64,000 nt of DNA from an uncultured Bacteroidota bacterium (GTDB lineage Bacteria; Bacteroidota; Bacteroidia; B-17B0; Aurantibacillaceae), in NCBI GenBank assembly GCA_903893815.1, contig CAITNS010000053.1, positions 1 through 64,000 of the forward strand. The letters run 5' to 3'. A program made the translations under genes and the position numbers. A model generated the notes under the pieces. It did not search any database. It saw nothing but the letters and a program-made list of their open reading frames with translations, and was not told where the DNA came from. Below are positions 9,328 through 18,824 of the stretch, one piece after another. Numbering within the stretch: the stretch's first letter is position 1; each line of letters opens with the position of its first letter.

Positions 9328-10299
9328 ATGATAAAAAAAATTGGTTTAATAACATCAGGTGGCGATTCCCCAGGAATGAATGCCTGTATCAGAGCGGTAG
9401 TTAGAACTGCTCGTGCCGAACAAATTGATGTGGTCGGTTTTTATAGAGGCTACGAAGGTTTGATTGATGATGATTATATCAACTTGACAAAAAGTAAAGT
9501 ATCAAATATTATTCATCGTGGTGGTACTGTTTTAAAAACCGCTCGCAGTAAACGCTTCATGACTCCTGAAGGCATGCAAACGGCAGTGCAAACTTTACAA
9601 AAACATCAACTAGATGGATTTGTTATTATTGGTGGTGACGGAAGTTTTAAGGGGGCATTGGACTTAAGTAAACATCATAACATTAAAACGGTTGGTTGCC
9701 CTGGAACAATTGATAATGACTTAGTAGGAACTGATTATACAATTGGATATGATACAGCCATCAATACGGTTGTTGATGCCGTAGATAAAATTAGAGATAC
9801 AGCTGAAAGTCACGATCGTATTTTTGTGGTAGAAGTGATGGGTCGCGACGCTGGTTTAATTGCATTAAGAAGCGCTATAGCCTGCGGTGCAGAAGCCATT
9901 TTAATTCCTGAACGAAAAAATGATTTAAAATTTTTATTAGAAAAGAAAAAAACGTGGCGCCAAACCAAAAAAAGTCGAATTATTATTGTTGCCGAAGGAG
10001 ATGAAAATGGAGGTGCAATTGGTATTGGAAATTTATTAAAATTGGAGTGGCCTGAGTTTGATATTCGAATTTCAATTTTAGGTCACATACAACGCGGCGG
10101 TAATCCAACTTGCATGGAACGTGTTAATGCAAGTTTAATGGGTTACTACGCCGTAAAAGCCTTGCAAGACGGAAGAAGTAATGAAATGATTGGAATTGTT
10201 AATAAACAAGTGTGTTATACACCATTTAAAGATGCGGTGAAACACATTGAAGAACTAAATCCAGAAATGTTACGAATTTTAGATATACTATCAGCTTAA
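9328..10299 (+). CDS. pfkA: ATP-dependent 6-phosphofructokinase
   Basis: 323 residues, the normal bacterial PfkA length. Phosphorylates fructose 6-phosphate to fructose 1,6-bisphosphate, the committed step of glycolysis, in the cytoplasm. The ATP-binding loop GGDSPGMNA is at residues 11-19. GGDGS is at 102-106, with Gly at the position that favours ATP over PPi. The catalytic TIDND is at 127-131, with Asp129 as the base. MGRDAG near 170 and the C-terminal GHIQRGG substrate loop are intact. The gene follows a dispersed repeat and is 11 nt ahead of a TPR gene. Confidence 0.95.
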   Translation: MIKKIGLITSGGDSPGMNACIRAVVRTARAEQIDVVGFYRGYEGLIDDDYINLTKSKVSNIIHRGGTVLKTARSKRFMTPEGMQTAVQTLQKHQLDGFVIIGGDGSFKGALDLSKHHNIKTVGCPGTIDNDLVGTDYTIGYDTAINTVVDAVDKIRDTAESHDRIFVVEVMGRDAGLIALRSAIACGAEAILIPERKNDLKFLLEKKKTWRQTKKSRIIIVAEGDENGGAIGIGNLLKLEWPEFDIRISILGHIQRGGNPTCMERVNASLMGYYAVKALQDGRSNEMIGIVNKQVCYTPFKDAVKHIEELNPEMLRILDILSA

Positions 10300-10310
10300 A
10301 AAACATACAA

Positions 10311-11747
10311 ATGCGACACTTTATTTTATATTTTATTCTATTTTCTCTACTCACAAGTAACAATTTATTTTCACAAAGAGATAAATCTGAAAAAGATCCA
10401 TTGTTTACAGCTGCCTATCAAAAATTTGAAGAGAAAGATTACGCTACAGCTTATATAAACTATACAGCCTATCTTACAAAAAAACCAACTGATGCGCCCG
10501 CAACATATAACAGAGGTTTATGCGCCTATGAATTAAAAGACTATAAGGACGGCATTGTAAACTTTACTAAGAGTATTAATTTAGGAAGAGTAACCGCCGA
10601 TGCTTTTTATGGTAGAGCCTTGTGCAACTATCAATTGAAAAATTACGATTTAGCTATAGCTGATTTTGATACAGCAATTTCCGCAAAACCAAACTATGTA
10701 GAAGCTTTAACTTTTAAAGCCGCTAGCTTAAACGAATTAAAAAAATACACAGAAGCTCTTGATGCATTAAATAAAGCAGTCAGCTTTAATTTAAATTATC
10801 AATATTCATATTATTACAGAGCTATTTCCAAATATTATCTAAAAGATTATGAAGGGGGAATAGAGGACTGTAATAAATCACTTGCTATAAAACCTTATTA
10901 CGAAACGTATTTTTGGAGAGGGTTGCACTACCTTAATCTAAAAAAATATAAAGAATGCATTGCAGATTATGACACGGTTATAAAGCACGAACCAAAATAT
11001 GCCAAAGCCTATTATAATAGAGGAATTGCTTATTATGATTTAAAAAATTACGAAAAATCATTATCAGACAATAATAAATCTATAGAAATAGATCCTACAA
11101 AACCTGAATCTTACTATAATAGAGCACTCACAAAATATGAAACAGGAAAACACAAAGAAGCAGAACCTGACTTTAATGCGGCTATAGATTTAAAATTAAA
11201 CGACGCAAAACATTATTTATGGAGGGGAATCAATTATTACTATCTAAAAAAATATGCTTTAGCAATAGCTGACCTCAATATTGTTATTCAGAAAGACACA
11301 AAAATTGAACTTGCTTATTATTATAGAGCTTTATTAAGATACTTTGAACTAGATGACAAAGGCGTAATTGAAGATTGTAATAAAGCATTAGAGCTTAAAA
11401 AAAATGCAAGCACTTACTATCAAAGAGGAATTAGTAAATATAATCTTAAAGATTACCAAGGTGCCTTAGATGATTTTAACGAATCCATAAAAATAAATCC
11501 AGACTATAAATTAGCTATTTTAGAAAGAGGTGTGGTTAGCTTTATATTAGAAAAAGATAATTTGGCACTCATTGATTTAAATAAATACATTGAACTGGAT
11601 CCAAATTCGTCCAGAGCATTTTATTATAGAGGAAAACTTAAAAAATACATGAATGACCTAACGGGCTCTTGTACAGATTTAAAGAAAGCGCAATCTCTAG
11701 GAGATATTTACGCGAAGGCAGAATTAGTGAAAAATGGTTGCAAGTAA
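10311..11747 (+). CDS. Exported tetratricopeptide-repeat protein
   Basis: 478 residues with a signal peptide (residues 1-21, ending LFSQ). The rest is about twelve consecutive 34-residue TPR units with the usual pattern (YYNRGIAYYDLKNYEKSLSD and variants, ending with a Pro-containing turn). No catalytic domain is visible, so it is likely a periplasmic scaffold for protein-protein contacts. It is 11 nt behind pfkA and may be co-transcribed, although no functional link is evident. It converges with rsmH with a 9-nt gap. Confidence 0.85.
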   Translation: MRHFILYFILFSLLTSNNLFSQRDKSEKDPLFTAAYQKFEEKDYATAYINYTAYLTKKPTDAPATYNRGLCAYELKDYKDGIVNFTKSINLGRVTADAFYGRALCNYQLKNYDLAIADFDTAISAKPNYVEALTFKAASLNELKKYTEALDALNKAVSFNLNYQYSYYYRAISKYYLKDYEGGIEDCNKSLAIKPYYETYFWRGLHYLNLKKYKECIADYDTVIKHEPKYAKAYYNRGIAYYDLKNYEKSLSDNNKSIEIDPTKPESYYNRALTKYETGKHKEAEPDFNAAIDLKLNDAKHYLWRGINYYYLKKYALAIADLNIVIQKDTKIELAYYYRALLRYFELDDKGVIEDCNKALELKKNASTYYQRGISKYNLKDYQGALDDFNESIKINPDYKLAILERGVVSFILEKDNLALIDLNKYIELDPNSSRAFYYRGKLKKYMNDLTGSCTDLKKAQSLGDIYAKAELVKNGCK

Positions 11748-11756
11748 AAAACAAGC

Positions 11757-12803
11757 CTATCCTTTTATAGCCCAACGTAACTTAGCTGAACGTGCACGTG
11801 GGTTGGTATAACATTCGTCGGCTGATGCACGAATAATATCAGGCGCAACACCCGAATAAATTCCAGCGCGTGATAATGATTGAAATGATTTTTTAACTCG
11901 CCTATCTTCGCCCGAATGAAAAGAAAGAATAGCAACTCTTGCATTAGGAGCCAATACATAAGGTAATTTTTCTAAAAAGGAATCTAGCACACCAAATTCA
12001 TTATTAACTTCAATACGCAAGGCTTGGAAGCAACGTTGACAAGCCTTTTTAATCTCTTCTTTACGAGAGGCCTCCGGCAAAAATACCAAGGCTTCGGCAA
12101 TGGTTTCTTGTAAATGTGTGGTAGTGGTTATAGCAATGCCGCTATTAATTTTAGCCATAATGGCTAAAGTAATCACTTCGTAATGCGGCTCGTCTGAATT
12201 TTCAAACAACAACTCAGCTAATTTGCGTGGAGCAATTATTTTTAAAAGAGCGGCTGCTGATTTTCCACTATGAGGATTTAATCTTAAATCTAAAGGTCCG
12301 TCAATTTTAAAAGAGAAGCCTCTTTCGGGATTATCAATTTGCATAGATGATACACCTAAATCGGCTAACACAAAATTTAAAGGTCCAGATTCTAAAGCCA
12401 CAACATCAATCTCAGAGAAATTCATTTTTTTGAAAACAACTTCCTTTTCTCCATAACCCAAAGCTAATAAACGTGCTTCTGTTCTTGGTAACTCAAATGG
12501 ATCAACATCCATGGCATACAATAATCCATTAGGCGACAAACATTTTAAGATCTCTAAACTATGTCCGCCATAACCCAGTGTAGCATCCAAACCAATCTGA
12601 CCGGGAACAACTTGCAAAAACTCCATAATTTCTGAAACACAAATAGAGCGATGCATACCAGCAGGCGTTTTACCTTGCTGCATAATTTTTTCCACATCCT
12701 CCAAATAATTTTCGGGATTTAGTTCTTTGTATTTTTCTTTAAACGTTTTTGGATGCGTGCCATTATACCTCACACGTCTGGGACCTTTTGCTTCATCGCT
12801 CAT
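11757..12803 (-). CDS. rsmH: RsmH-type 16S rRNA (cytosine-1402-N4) methyltransferase, divergent
   Basis: 348 residues. RsmH methylates N4 of C1402 in the ribosomal P site using S-adenosylmethionine. The SAM-binding motif GLDATLGYGGHS, the YAMDVDPFEL acidic strand, DLGVSSMQIDNPERGFSF, the CFQALRIEVNNEF helix and the C-terminal ILSFHSGEDRRVKKSF and NPRARSAKLR motifs are all RsmH hallmarks. It has an N-terminal extension of about 50 residues before the family's opening H-x-VL segment, which here reads HRSICVSE. It is not beside mraZ, ftsL, ftsI or mur genes, the usual location. It may be the only copy or a second, diverged paralogue. Confidence 0.82.
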   Translation of the reverse strand: MSDEAKGPRRVRYNGTHPKTFKEKYKELNPENYLEDVEKIMQQGKTPAGMHRSICVSEIMEFLQVVPGQIGLDATLGYGGHSLEILKCLSPNGLLYAMDVDPFELPRTEARLLALGYGEKEVVFKKMNFSEIDVVALESGPLNFVLADLGVSSMQIDNPERGFSFKIDGPLDLRLNPHSGKSAAALLKIIAPRKLAELLFENSDEPHYEVITLAIMAKINSGIAITTTTHLQETIAEALVFLPEASRKEEIKKACQRCFQALRIEVNNEFGVLDSFLEKLPYVLAPNARVAILSFHSGEDRRVKKSFQSLSRAGIYSGVAPDIIRASADECYTNPRARSAKLRWAIKG

Positions 12804-12844
12804 ACGTAAAGCTAAGGTTTAAAATTTAACTTAAACGCTTATAA

Positions 12845-12882
12845 CCAAAAAAGCCTGTCTACTTTCGCAAACAGGCTTTCTA
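12845..12882 (-). terminator. Rho-independent terminator of hppA
   Basis: An 8-bp stem (AAGCCTGT with ACAGGCTT) with a 12-nt loop. On the minus strand it is followed by a T tract, 35 nt past the hppA stop, and it separates hppA from rsmH. Confidence 0.8.
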
Positions 12883-12916
12883 TATTTATTGACTTAAACT
12901 TAACTTAGTTTGATAA

Positions 12917-15688
12917 TTATTTTTTAATTTGATAAGCTTCAATTGTAAATTCAACTTCAGCAGTTCCATCCATATCAATACCAAAATCTTTACAAGTTAC
13001 ATTAAACTCTCCTTCAAAACCGGCAACATTAATTTTAACCTCATTTCCATCAGCATCATATTCAGTTGATAATTTTTCACCAACATAATTAAACATTAAA
13101 TCAACATCTTTAGCTACACCTTTAAGTGTTAATTTACCTTTAGCAATGTAGGAGTATTCTCCCATTTCAGAATTTTTAACTACTTCAGTTGCTTCAAATG
13201 TTGCTGTTTTAAATTTAGCTACATTAAAATAATTTTCTTTATCTTTTAAATGTCCATCACGCATACTGTTTTGAGTATTGATAGAAGCCATATCTAACTG
13301 AATAAATAATTTTGATCCAGTTGCTGCATCTATATTTACAAAGCCACTATCAATTGTTATTGAACCTTTAGTATCAACTATTGTATGCTCAATGCTAAAT
13401 CCTAAAGAACTATGAGCTCCATCAACATTATAAAGACCAACTAATTCAGCAATATCTTTTTGGTTAGCAGTCATAATGCTATCGCATTGTGCTTTGCTAG
13501 TACAAGTATATTCTTGTCCGTTAATGTTACATTTAATAACTTCTTCAGTTGCACAACATGCTTTCGTTTCATTCATGTTAACTGCGATATAAGGTGCAAT
13601 TACTAATGATACGATAGACATTAATTTAATTAAGATATTCATTGATGGACCTGATGTATCTTTGAATGGATCTCCAACAGTATCACCAGTAACTGATGCT
13701 TTGTGTGGCTCCGATTTTTTGTAGAACATCTCACCATTAATTAAAACACCTTTTTCGAAAGATTTTTTAGCGTTATCCCAAGCACCACCAGCGTTAGATT
13801 GGAAAATACCCATTAAAACACCTGATACCGTTACACCTGCTAATAAACCACCTAATACTTCTGGTCCGAATACGAAACCAACAATTAAAGGAGTAATTAA
13901 AGCAATAGCACCTGGCATCATCATTTCGCGGATAGATGCTTTAGTAGAAATAGCTACACATTTTTCGTATTCAGGTTTTGCTTTGTATTCCATAATTCCT
14001 GGAATTTCGCGGAACTGACGACGAACTTCTTGCACCATGTCCATTGCCGCTTTACCAACCGCTTGAATACATAATGCAGAGAAAATAAATGGAATCATAC
14101 CACCTACAAATAAACCTGCTAACACTGGAGCTTTGTAAATATCAATTGCATCGATTCCTGCAATTCCAACGAAAGCTGCAAATAAAGCTAATGATGTTAA
14201 AGCTGCTGATGCAATTGCAAATCCTTTTCCTGTAGCTGCTGTTGTGTTACCTACTGCATCTAAATTGTCTGTACGCTCACGAACTTCTGGAGGTAATTGA
14301 CTCATCTCTGCAATACCACCTGCGTTATCGGCGATAGGACCAAAAGCATCAATTGCTAATTGCATAGCTGTTGTTGCCATCATACCTGCAGCTGCAATAG
14401 CTACACCATATAAACCTGCAAAGTAATATGAACCCATAATACCAGCTGCTAATGTTAATATAGGAATAACAGTTGATTTCATACCTACTGCTAAACCACC
14501 AATAATATTAGTAGCGTGACCAGTAGAAGATTGTTGAATAATAGATAAAACAGGTGCTTTACCCATTGCTGTGTAATACTCCGTTACAATACTCATTACA
14601 GCACCTACCACTGTACCAACTACAATAGCAAAAAATACATCTAAATTAGAAAACTCGTAACCGCGTAAGTTTAATGTTTCTGGTAACATCCACATAACTA
14701 TAAAATAAGAAGCAATTACCGTAATTAACATTGAAGCCCAGTTACCTAAATTTAATGCGTTTTGTACGTTTGATTTATCATCTTTAATAGTAACAAACCA
14801 AGTACCAACGATAGAGAAAATAATACCTAAACCACAAATTACCATTGGTAATAAAATTGGCGACATTCCACCAAATTTATCGGCAGATGCATCAATTTCT
14901 TGACCTAATACCATTGTAGCTAAAATAGTTGCTACGTAAGAACCAAATAAATCGGCACCCATACCTGCAACGTCACCTACGTTATCACCTACGTTATCTG
15001 CAATAGTTGCAGGGTTACGAACGTCATCTTCAGGAATACCTGCTTCTACTTTACCTACTAAGTCAGCACCAACGTCAGCAGCTTTAGTATAAATACCACC
15101 ACCAACACGCGCAAATAATGCAATTGACTCAGCTCCTAAAGAAAAACCAGTTAATACTTCGATTGCTGTTTTTACAGTATTCTCTCCTAAATCTCCGAAG
15201 ATTCCTAAGAAAGCGATAAATAAACCACCTAAACCTAAGATTGCTAAACCAGCAACACCTAAGCCCATTACTGTACCGCCAGTAAACGATACTTTTAAAG
15301 CTTGTTTTAAACTTGTACGAGCTGCTTGGGTAGTACGAACGTTAGCTTTAGTAGCTACTTTCATACCAATGTATCCTGCTGTTGCAGAGAATACCGCTCC
15401 TATAATAAAAGCAATAGAGATAATCCAACTTGAGTGGATTTCTTTGCCATTAACTTCATGAATTGTTCCAGAATATGCTAATAAAGCCGCTGCAAATACA
15501 ACGAAAATACTTAACACCTTCCATTCGGCTTTTAAGAAAGCCATTGCGCCATCAGCTATATAACCAGCTAATTCTTGCATGTTTTTATCTCCGGCATCTT
15601 GCTTACTAACCCAAGCAGATTTAATTGCCATTACCACTAAACCTAAGACTCCTAATAACGGAATCATGTAAATTACTAAATCGTTCAT
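12917..15688 (-). CDS. hppA: Membrane ion-translocating pyrophosphatase with C-terminal YceI domain
   Basis: 923 residues, about 200 more than a usual bacterial membrane pyrophosphatase. Residues 1 to about 715 form the multi-helix enzyme that couples PPi hydrolysis to H+ or Na+ pumping. The catalytic loop [19 protein letters not shown] is near residues 220-240, and [10 protein letters not shown] has Ala where K+-independent enzymes have Lys, suggesting K+ dependence. After the last helix comes a Cys-rich linker ([10 protein letters not shown] to QCDSIM), then a YceI lipocalin-like domain (about 748-923). The family has both termini outside the cytoplasm, so YceI would be periplasmic. I see no frameshift. 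It has its own promoter and terminator and lies beside idi-crtB-crtI. Confidence 0.9.
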   Translation of the reverse strand: MNDLVIYMIPLLGVLGLVVMAIKSAWVSKQDAGDKNMQELAGYIADGAMAFLKAEWKVLSIFVVFAAALLAYSGTIHEVNGKEIHSSWIISIAFIIGAVFSATAGYIGMKVATKANVRTTQAARTSLKQALKVSFTGGTVMGLGVAGLAILGLGGLFIAFLGIFGDLGENTVKTAIEVLTGFSLGAESIALFARVGGGIYTKAADVGADLVGKVEAGIPEDDVRNPATIADNVGDNVGDVAGMGADLFGSYVATILATMVLGQEIDASADKFGGMSPILLPMVICGLGIIFSIVGTWFVTIKDDKSNVQNALNLGNWASMLITVIASYFIVMWMLPETLNLRGYEFSNLDVFFAIVVGTVVGAVMSIVTEYYTAMGKAPVLSIIQQSSTGHATNIIGGLAVGMKSTVIPILTLAAGIMGSYYFAGLYGVAIAAAGMMATTAMQLAIDAFGPIADNAGGIAEMSQLPPEVRERTDNLDAVGNTTAATGKGFAIASAALTSLALFAAFVGIAGIDAIDIYKAPVLAGLFVGGMIPFIFSALCIQAVGKAAMDMVQEVRRQFREIPGIMEYKAKPEYEKCVAISTKASIREMMMPGAIALITPLIVGFVFGPEVLGGLLAGVTVSGVLMGIFQSNAGGAWDNAKKSFEKGVLINGEMFYKKSEPHKASVTGDTVGDPFKDTSGPSMNILIKLMSIVSLVIAPYIAVNMNETKACCATEEVIKCNINGQEYTCTSKAQCDSIMTANQKDIAELVGLYNVDGAHSSLGFSIEHTIVDTKGSITIDSGFVNIDAATGSKLFIQLDMASINTQNSMRDGHLKDKENYFNVAKFKTATFEATEVVKNSEMGEYSYIAKGKLTLKGVAKDVDLMFNYVGEKLSTEYDADGNEVKINVAGFEGEFNVTCKDFGIDMDGTAEVEFTIEAYQIKK

Positions 15689-15711
15689 ATGTTTTATTAA
15701 AATTAAGGGTG

Positions 15712-15741
15712 CAAAAATAAGGAATTATCTGAAATAAGAAA
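15712..15741 (-). promoter_or_regulatory. Probable promoter of hppA
   Basis: A perfect Bacteroidota -7 box (TATTTTTG, minus strand, 15712-15719) lies 23 nt before the hppA ATG. The -33 position holds TTTC at an 18-nt spacing instead of TTTG at 19, so the upstream half is weak. Confidence 0.5.
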
Positions 15742-15835
15742 ATAATTAATTTATTGATTATCAGATATTTGAAAAATATTTTGTTAAAATAATGACAAAT
15801 AAAGAGGGCAATAATTTAAAATGAAGAATTTTCGA

Positions 15836-16339
15836 TTAAAAGACTTTTTCTAAAGCAATTTTAAACCAAGACGTATATTGATTTGGATTTGAAATAATAT
15901 CCTTTTTTATATCTGAAATCAACATCCATTTGTAGCTTTCAACTTCCTCTTTATTAATTGTTGGATTTTGATTTGTAACACCCATTAAAACATAATCTAA
16001 CTCGTGCTCGGTTAAACCATTATCAAAAGGAGTTTTATAAATAAAATTAGTTTCAATTTTTAAATCGCAACTCATACCCATTTCTTCAAATAAACGACGC
16101 TTGGCTGCATCTTTTATAGTTTCGTTGGGGCGAGGATGAGAACAGCAAGTGTTAGTCCATAAACCTGCGCTATGGTATTTTGAAAAAGCACGTTGCTGCA
16201 ACAACAATTCTTTTTTATCATTAAAAACAAAAACAGAAAAGGCACGATGTAATAATCCTTCTTGATGTGCCTGCATTTTTTCCATCACACCAATATCATT
16301 GTCTTGTTCATCAACTAGTATGACGTACTCATTTACCAT
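15836..16339 (-). CDS. idi: Type I isopentenyl-diphosphate delta-isomerase
   Basis: 167 residues. Interconverts isopentenyl and dimethylallyl diphosphate. The Nudix-like core is intact: LHRAFSVFVFNDKKELLLQQR, then TNTCCSHPRPNE with the catalytic Cys near residue 64, the RRLFEEMGM Nudix helix and TEHELDYV with the catalytic and metal-binding Glu. It is 15 nt downstream of crtB and clearly part of the carotenoid transcript. It balances the IPP/DMAPP supply made by the MEP pathway, whose ispG gene starts at 62965 in this window. Confidence 0.93.
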   Translation of the reverse strand: MVNEYVILVDEQDNDIGVMEKMQAHQEGLLHRAFSVFVFNDKKELLLQQRAFSKYHSAGLWTNTCCSHPRPNETIKDAAKRRLFEEMGMSCDLKIETNFIYKTPFDNGLTEHELDYVLMGVTNQNPTINKEEVESYKWMLISDIKKDIISNPNQYTSWFKIALEKVF

Positions 16340-16354
16340 AAAAGGAAAAGAAAA

Positions 16355-17191
16355 TTACAATAAATTTAAACTATGACGAACGTAAGAGCTAGCAAACAAT
16401 GCCATTTTTTGTGAATTAGGAATACGGATGCGTTCTTCCAAAATACGCTCAGGATGAAGCGATTTTATTTTATTGAATAATTTAAGGTAATAAATGTAGG
16501 CAACATACACACCAAAGCGAGAATCCTTTGGCAATAATTTAATTCCTTCTAAACCTTTATTAAAATCAATTTCAATATCATCTTCTAAGGCTGATTTAGT
16601 TTGTGGATCTAATTCTTTTAACTCCACATTTGGAAAGTAAACACGACCCATCCCTAAATAATCGGCGTGTAAATCGCGTAAAAAGTTAATTTTTTGGAAA
16701 GCAGAACCTAAAGCCATCGCATAAGGAGTTAAATCCTCATACATTTTTTGATTACCTTTCACAAACACTCTTAAACACATTAAACCAACTACCTCTGCAC
16801 TTCCTAAAATATAATCTTTATAATCCTCTTCGCTATATTCCTTCTTATCCAAATCCATTTCCATACTTTTTAGAAATGTATCAATAAGTTTATGGTCTAT
16901 CTTAAAGTCGTTTACTACTTTTTGAAAGCTATTTAATACAGGATTTAAACTAATACCACGTTCAATAGCACGATACGTTTCAATCTTAAACTCATCTAAC
17001 AATTCTTTTTTATTAAAATCATGAAAAGTATCTACGATTTCGTCAGCAAAACGAACAAAGCCATATATACTATAAATAGGATCTTGAAATTGTTTATTCA
17101 AAAACTTGATGCCCAACGAAAACGATGTGCTGTAGCTATTAGTAACCATTTTACTGGTTTTTATGCTGACGTTATCAAATAATTGTTTCAT
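16355..17191 (-). CDS. crtB: Phytoene synthase
   Basis: 278 residues, normal for bacterial CrtB. Condenses two geranylgeranyl diphosphates head to head into phytoene, releasing two PPi. Both Asp-rich Mg-PPi binding motifs are present: DEIVD at residues 50-54 and DLHAD near 172-176, the latter followed by YLGMGRVYFP. It lies between crtI (83 nt upstream) and idi (15 nt downstream) on the minus strand. The PPi it releases could feed the pyrophosphatase encoded next door. Confidence 0.93.
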   Translation of the reverse strand: MKQLFDNVSIKTSKMVTNSYSTSFSLGIKFLNKQFQDPIYSIYGFVRFADEIVDTFHDFNKKELLDEFKIETYRAIERGISLNPVLNSFQKVVNDFKIDHKLIDTFLKSMEMDLDKKEYSEEDYKDYILGSAEVVGLMCLRVFVKGNQKMYEDLTPYAMALGSAFQKINFLRDLHADYLGMGRVYFPNVELKELDPQTKSALEDDIEIDFNKGLEGIKLLPKDSRFGVYVAYIYYLKLFNKIKSLHPERILEERIRIPNSQKMALFASSYVRHSLNLL

Positions 17192-17274
17192 GAGTTTTTT
17201 AGACGTTGGCTAAGGTAATAAAATAAAACTAGTTATTATAAAAACAACCTAAATTCTATTTTGTTTAACGTTTT

Positions 17275-18750
17275 TTAATTTTTGTTTAAATATTTTAAAA
17301 CCTGCTCTGCAACAAGCTTTCCTGAGATTATACAAGGAGGAACGCCTGGACCAGGCACGGTTAATTGCCCTGTATAAAATAAATTTTTAACCTTTTTATT
17401 AATCAAAGTTGGTTTTAAAATGGCAGTTTGACTCAAAGTATTAGCCAAACCATAGGCATTACCTTTAAAGGAATTATAATCTTTTATAAAATCCGAGGTT
17501 GCATAATCTCTTCTTAAAACAATGTTATCTTTAAAGGAAACGCCAATTTGTTTTTCGATACGAGAAATAACCATATCAAAATAGGTATCGTTTATTTTTT
17601 GATCATCTTTTAAATTTGGGGCAATAGGAATTAATACCATCAAATTTTCACATCCTTCAGGCGCTACATGGCTATCTGTTTGAGAAGTACAACTTAAATA
17701 TAATAATGGATTTGATGGCCATTTAGGATCTGTATAAATTTCATCAGAGTGCTTCGCGAAATCTTCATCAAAAAACAACGTATGATGTAAAAGATTCGGT
17801 AATTTTTTATTAACTCCAATATAAAATATCAAACTTGAAGGCGCTAGTTTTCGGGTTTCCCAGTATTTAACAGAATAATTTCGATATTGCTGATCCAATA
17901 ACTTTTGTTCAGTAAAATTATAATCTGCACTTGACACTAAAGCATCAAATCCTTTATGAGAATCAGCGTAAATAATTTCTGAGGCTTTATTGTTACTTAC
18001 ATTGATTTTAGATACATCAGCATTTAATACAAACTTTACTCCAAGTTCTAAAGCTAGTTTATGCATACCATTTACTACACTTACCATGCCTCCTTTTGGA
18101 TACCATGTTCCTCCAATCATATCAGAGTAGTTCATTAAACTATATAATGCTGGTGTATTTTTTGGCAAAGCTCCTAAAAACAAAACAGGGAACTCCAACA
18201 GTTGAATGAGCTTAGGATTAGTAAACGATTTGCGAATATGTGATGCTATAGAATTAAAAACATCTAATTTAAAAATACCTTTAAAAAAACGAAGATTCAT
18301 GAATTCCATTAAGGATAAACCTGGTTTATAAACCAAATCATTCATTCCAATATTGTACTTGTACTCAGCTTCTTTTAAAAACTGTCGCAACTTATCGGCA
18401 CTTCCTTTTTCAATGCTTTCAAACATGGCATACAAATCATCTGTATTGCTTGGGATATCTAAAGGACCATCTTTGTAAACTATACGGTAAGATGGAGATA
18501 ACCTCTCTAGAGTATAATAGTCAGATACTTTCTTCCCAAAATCAGCAAAGAATTTATCAAACACATCAGGCATCCAATACCAGCTTGGCCCCATATCGTA
18601 AACAAAACCAGCTTGTTCAAATTTCCTTGCTCTACCTCCTACTTGATTATGTTTTTCTAAAACGGTAACCTCACAACCTTGTTTTGCAAGATAACAAGCG
18701 GCAGATAAACCAGAAAAACCAGATCCTATAATTGTAACTTTTTTAGACAT
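17275..18750 (-). CDS. crtI: Phytoene desaturase
   Basis: 491 residues. FAD-dependent desaturase that converts phytoene towards lycopene. The dinucleotide loop GSGFSG is at residues 9-14. It continues VTVLEKHNQVGGRARKF, then YDMGPSWYWMPDVF, the form typical of Bacteroidota CrtI, and ends with the LFYTGQLTVPGPGVPP motif that closes the FAD site. It is the first gene of crtI-crtB-idi and is divergent from the crtD-like gene, 74 nt away. No lycopene cyclase or hydroxylase lies in the window. Confidence 0.9.
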   Translation of the reverse strand: MSKKVTIIGSGFSGLSAACYLAKQGCEVTVLEKHNQVGGRARKFEQAGFVYDMGPSWYWMPDVFDKFFADFGKKVSDYYTLERLSPSYRIVYKDGPLDIPSNTDDLYAMFESIEKGSADKLRQFLKEAEYKYNIGMNDLVYKPGLSLMEFMNLRFFKGIFKLDVFNSIASHIRKSFTNPKLIQLLEFPVLFLGALPKNTPALYSLMNYSDMIGGTWYPKGGMVSVVNGMHKLALELGVKFVLNADVSKINVSNNKASEIIYADSHKGFDALVSSADYNFTEQKLLDQQYRNYSVKYWETRKLAPSSLIFYIGVNKKLPNLLHHTLFFDEDFAKHSDEIYTDPKWPSNPLLYLSCTSQTDSHVAPEGCENLMVLIPIAPNLKDDQKINDTYFDMVISRIEKQIGVSFKDNIVLRRDYATSDFIKDYNSFKGNAYGLANTLSQTAILKPTLINKKVKNLFYTGQLTVPGPGVPPCIISGKLVAEQVLKYLNKN

Positions 18751-18824
18751 ATATTTGTAACAAAATCAATGAAACATTGTTTAAACTTACGGATTAATCA
18801 GTAACGAAAAAAGAAATAAATTTT

